From DATAYF01 sp036272735 (GTDB lineage Bacteria > Chloroflexota > Ktedonobacteria > Ktedonobacterales > Ktedonobacteraceae), in assembly GCA_036272735.1 (NCBI GenBank), contig DATAYF010000410.1:1-15902 (forward strand): 15,902 bases of DNA, written 5' to 3'. How positions within the stretch are numbered: position 1 is the stretch's first letter; each line of letters starts with the position of its first letter. A model generated the notes under the pieces. That model ran no database searches. It had not been told where the DNA came from and worked only from the letters and a program-made list of their open reading frames with translations. Positions 14,211-15,902 of this stretch are shown here, in pieces. Both the position numbers and the translations under genes were made by a program.

Positions 14211-14240
14211 TAGCGCTTGCAGAAGTGTATAGACTTTTTA

Positions 14241-14292
14241 TTCAGAAGCACAACCGTGTCGCGTGTCTAGTTCGCGGCTCAGTCCTTCTGAA
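14241..14292 (+). promoter_or_regulatory. Stem-loop at the start of the rpoB leader
   Basis: TTCAGAAG (14241-14248) and CTTCTGAA (14285-14292) form an 8-bp perfect stem near the 5' end of the predicted transcript. The enclosed 36 bases are GC-rich and contain two CGCG segments that can pair. It may protect the 5' end of the RNA; no further role can be read. Confidence 0.4.
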
Positions 14293-14412
14293 AAGTAGTA
14301 TACTATCAACAGTGGTGTTATAAATACCCATAACCAGGTAACATACATAGGCGAGAAACGAAACGTTTAGCAACCAACCATTCCCCAGTTAACGTAAGGA
14401 TGACTGTTAGAA

Positions 14413-14482
14413 CCACATGGTGAAGTACCTTGACCCTCGTAGTTAGCAAAAAACGGGTGGAGGTCACGATGTGGGATTTTTT
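14413..14482 (+). promoter_or_regulatory. Possible three-way junction with U6 tail in the rpoB leader
   Basis: A closing helix CCACAT (14413-14418) with ATGTGG (14469-14474) would enclose GGT-gaagt-ACC (14419-14429) and a helix TGACC(C)TC (14431-14438) with GAGGTCA (14460-14466), one C bulged. T6 follows at 14477-14482. An alternative 9-bp pairing, AGCAAAAAA (14445-14453) with TTTTTTGCT (14477-14485), would occupy the U tract. The right strands of the helices contain the ribosome binding site and ATG of the small ORF at 14469, so folding would hide that start. Confidence 0.4.
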
Positions 14483-14549
14483 GCTGTTTCTGTATGGCGT
14501 CTATCATGTATGTGCTTTTTGGAGGGGTCGTTGTGCGGATGCTTGTTAA
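14469..14549 (+). CDS. Candidate leader peptide 1 of rpoB (26 residues)
   Basis: ATG at 14469 opens 26 hydrophobic codons rich in Phe, Leu, Trp and Cys, ending in TAA at 14547-14549. GGAGG (14459-14463) lies five bases upstream, one of the better ribosome binding sites in the window. The stop codon lies 27 bases before the terminator stem. The start region is inside the predicted three-way junction. No family can be assigned at this length, and chance occurrence in a 530-nt leader cannot be excluded. Confidence 0.35.
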   Translation: MWDFLLFLYGVYHVCAFWRGRCADAC

Positions 14550-14622
14550 ACAGCAGGTATGGGTAAAGAGACTAGGAGTAACCGTTGACTGCGCTTGTGA
14601 ACGGTTACTTTTCTTGTCATAG
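14533..14622 (+). CDS. Candidate leader peptide 2 spanning the rpoB leader terminator (29 residues)
   Basis: GTG at 14533 (or ATG at 14539 in the same frame) opens 29 codons ending in TAG at 14620-14622. GGAGGGG (14521-14527) lies five bases before the GTG. The frame differs from leader peptide 1 and overlaps its end by 17 bases, so the two could be translationally coupled. The ORF covers the whole terminator stem and T tract (14577-14615), so a ribosome translating it would stop the terminator from folding. The coding evidence is limited to the ribosome binding site and the placement. Confidence 0.3.
   Translation: MRMLVKQQVWVKRLGVTVDCACERLLFLS
14577..14615 (+). terminator. Intrinsic terminator (attenuator candidate) inside the rpoB leader
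   Basis: AGTAACCGTT (14577-14586) and AACGGTTACT (14600-14609) form a 10-bp perfect stem with a 13-base loop, followed by TTTCTT after the final stem T. It lies about 360 bases after the predicted start and 130 bases before rpoB. No second strong promoter was found between it and rpoB, so it should act as an attenuator rather than the end of an upstream unit. Confidence 0.7.
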
Positions 14623-14711
14623 ACCGTTTCACAACACAGGCATTATATCAAATGTATCTACTTTTTTCCGTTTTTATGATAGAGAGGCATGATTCGATGT
14701 GTCTCTCGGGT

Positions 14712-14737
14712 TCCTCTATGGCGATTAGGTGAGAGGA
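14712..14737 (+). promoter_or_regulatory. Possible hairpin sequestering the rpoB ribosome binding site
   Basis: TCCTCT (14712-14717) is perfectly complementary to AGAGGA (14732-14737), the core of the rpoB Shine-Dalgarno sequence GAGAGGAGA. A second pyrimidine tract, TCTCTC (14702-14707), could pair with the same site or with the purine run AGAGAGG at 14681-14687, giving alternative folds. Confidence 0.35.
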
Positions 14738-14748
14738 GATTACCACAT

Positions 14749-15902
14749 ATGGCAGTAAGCACTCGGGCTGTTGCACTCCCTGAGCGTGTATCGTTTGCAC
14801 GCATTCCCGACATACGGCCCATGCCAGGACTGATCCAGATTCAGCTTGACTCCTTTGAATGGTTTAAGAAAGAAGGTTTACGCGAACTTTTCGAAGAAAT
14901 CTCTCCTATCGAAGACTTTACCGGCAAAAACCTCAGTCTGGAATTTATTGTACCACCTGAACCTTTCGGTAAGCCAAAGTATGATGAGGACGAGTGTCGC
15001 GACCGTGATGCGACGTTTGCTGCACCCCTCAACGTGAAGGCCCGCCTCATTAATAAAGAAACCGGCGAAATCATTGAGAAGGATATCTTCATGGGCGATT
15101 TTCCGCTCATGACGAAGGGCGGTACCTTCATCATCAATGGTGCCGAACGTGTTGTTGTCAGCCAGCTTGTCCGTTCACCGGGCGTGTACTTTACCGCTGA
15201 CGCGGATGCGACAACTGGTAAAAAGCTTTTTGCCGCCAAGCTGATTCCCGGTCGCGGTGCCTGGTTAGAGTTTGAAACCAGCAACAAAAACCTGCTGACT
15301 GTGAAGATTGACCGTAAGCGTAAGTTGCCCGTGACCACATTGCTACGTGCTATCTCTCACTTAGCAAAAGATCAATGGCATTCCGAAGAACTTGACCTTT
15401 CAACGGATCAGGGTCTTCTCGATGCCTTCCAGGATGTCGATACCGACCCCAATATTCGCTACATCCAGGCCACGCTCGACCGTGATCCGGTGAAGAGAGA
15501 AGAAGAGGCGCTACTCGAACTGTACAAGAAGTTGCGTCCTGGTGATCCGGCCACGCTTGATAATGCGCGCTCATTGGTGAAGAATCTCTTCTTCAACCCA
15601 CGTCGTTACGATCTGGGGAACGTGGGCCGCTATAAACTGAATCGCAAATTAGACGAGGCTATTCCACAGAGCCAACGTATTCTCACGCAGGACGACCTGG
15701 TCAATATCGTGCGTCGCATGGTCTCCCTCAACAATGGTCATGGTCGCAAAGACGATATCGACCACCTCGGAAATCGTCGTGTGCGTTGCGTTGGTGAGCT
15801 TATTCAGGCACAGTTTCGTGTCGGTCTGTTGCGCATGGAGCGCGTCGTCAAAGAGCGTATGAGCATTCAAGAGCCTGGGCAGGCGACCCCTAACGCTTTG
15901 AT
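14749..15902 (+). CDS. rpoB: RNA polymerase beta subunit, N-terminal part (runs off the window)
   Basis: The 384 complete codons encode the N-terminal third of bacterial RpoB. RPMPGLIQIQLDSFEWF near residue 25 matches the usual opening, and FPLMTKGGTFIINGAERV followed by QLVRSPGVYF (about 118-147) is the diagnostic RpoB block. Later segments resemble the lobe region (beta2) before the rifampicin pocket, which lies beyond the window. I chose ATG 14749, with GAGAGGAGA about ten bases upstream and a protein start that fits the family. An in-frame ATG at 14689 would add 20 residues but sits one base after its only purine tract. rplJ-rplL, often upstream of rpoB, are absent; the gene has its own promoter and a long leader. 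Confidence 0.98.
   Translation, partial: MAVSTRAVALPERVSFARIPDIRPMPGLIQIQLDSFEWFKKEGLRELFEEISPIEDFTGKNLSLEFIVPPEPFGKPKYDEDECRDRDATFAAPLNVKARLINKETGEIIEKDIFMGDFPLMTKGGTFIINGAERVVVSQLVRSPGVYFTADADATTGKKLFAAKLIPGRGAWLEFETSNKNLLTVKIDRKRKLPVTTLLRAISHLAKDQWHSEELDLSTDQGLLDAFQDVDTDPNIRYIQATLDRDPVKREEEALLELYKKLRPGDPATLDNARSLVKNLFFNPRRYDLGNVGRYKLNRKLDEAIPQSQRILTQDDLVNIVRRMVSLNNGHGRKDDIDHLGNRRVRCVGELIQAQFRVGLLRMERVVKERMSIQEPGQATPNAL

Larger units (their letters stand above)
14098..14748 (+). other. 650-base region: rpoB promoter and long structured leader
   Basis: After the membrane-protein stop comes an AT-rich weak hairpin (14109-14138), then an A/T-rich stretch that could act as an UP element, then the rpoB promoter (14182-14210). 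The predicted transcript has a leader of about 530 nt. It contains a stem-loop (14241-14292), a possible three-way junction ending in U6 (14413-14482), two overlapping small ORFs (14469-14549 and 14533-14622), an intrinsic terminator (14577-14615) and a possible hairpin over the ribosome binding site (14712-14737). No L10-leader, T-box or other known riboswitch class was recognised. Confidence 0.7.

Noticed and set aside
14430..14460. TTAGCAAAAAAC resembling a preQ1 riboswitch tail
   Set aside because: No matching preQ1 stem geometry, no adjacent ribosome binding site, and rpoB is unrelated to queuosine.
14441..14482. GGGTGG followed by a T tract as a T-box riboswitch
   Set aside because: The T-box consensus and the matching terminator arm are absent; rpoB is not a known T-box target.

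Overview
The window looks like chromosomal DNA from a member of the Chloroflexota, most plausibly class Ktedonobacteria. This is an inference from gene content and protein style: an HspR-type heat-shock repressor beside grpE-dnaJ, a stand-alone rpoB with its own promoter, an M3 oligopeptidase and ScpA in one gene row, and a moderate base composition. No rRNA, tRNA, CRISPR array, phage gene or insertion sequence was seen. The window is dense, mostly housekeeping sequence.

Layout: (1) Bases 1-357 hold no convincing gene. (2) 358-2520 (+) encodes a medium-chain dehydrogenase that has lost two of its usual catalytic zinc ligands and carries a ~320-residue acidic, repetitive tail. It converges on (3) the minus-strand heat-shock operon grpE-dnaJ-hspR (4613 down to 2552). 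A 25-bp perfect hairpin holds both stop codons of the convergent pair. The grpE promoter (TTGACA-17-TATACT) carries a HAIR-like HspR operator between its -35 and -10 boxes, so the operon is probably autorepressed. dnaK is not in the cluster. (4) A second minus-strand gene row runs from 9698 to 4810: metallo-beta-lactamase-fold hydrolase, M50 site-2 protease, HD-domain protein, scpA and M3 oligopeptidase. The first four overlap or are tightly spaced, and a good promoter sits at 9734-9762.

(5) Divergent from that row is a YihY/BrkB-family membrane protein (9915-10850), followed by a long hairpin. (6) A plus-strand operon at 11214-13081 encodes an Rrf2 regulator with three cysteines suited to an Fe-S cluster, a single-domain response regulator receiver and a cysteine synthase. 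Its promoter is at 10976-11004. The natural reading is Fe-S- or cysteine-responsive control of cysteine synthesis. (7) 13264-14097 is an unrecognised four-helix membrane protein. (8) The last 1.7 kb is a strong consensus promoter (14182-14210), a ~530-nt leader and the first 384 codons of rpoB, which runs off the window.

The most interesting part is the rpoB leader. It holds a possible three-way junction ending in a U6 tract, two overlapping small ORFs with strong ribosome binding sites, an intrinsic terminator lying inside the second small ORF, and a possible hairpin over the rpoB ribosome binding site. This layout fits translation-coupled attenuation of RNA polymerase beta-subunit synthesis. 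All secondary structures here were found by eye and not computed.
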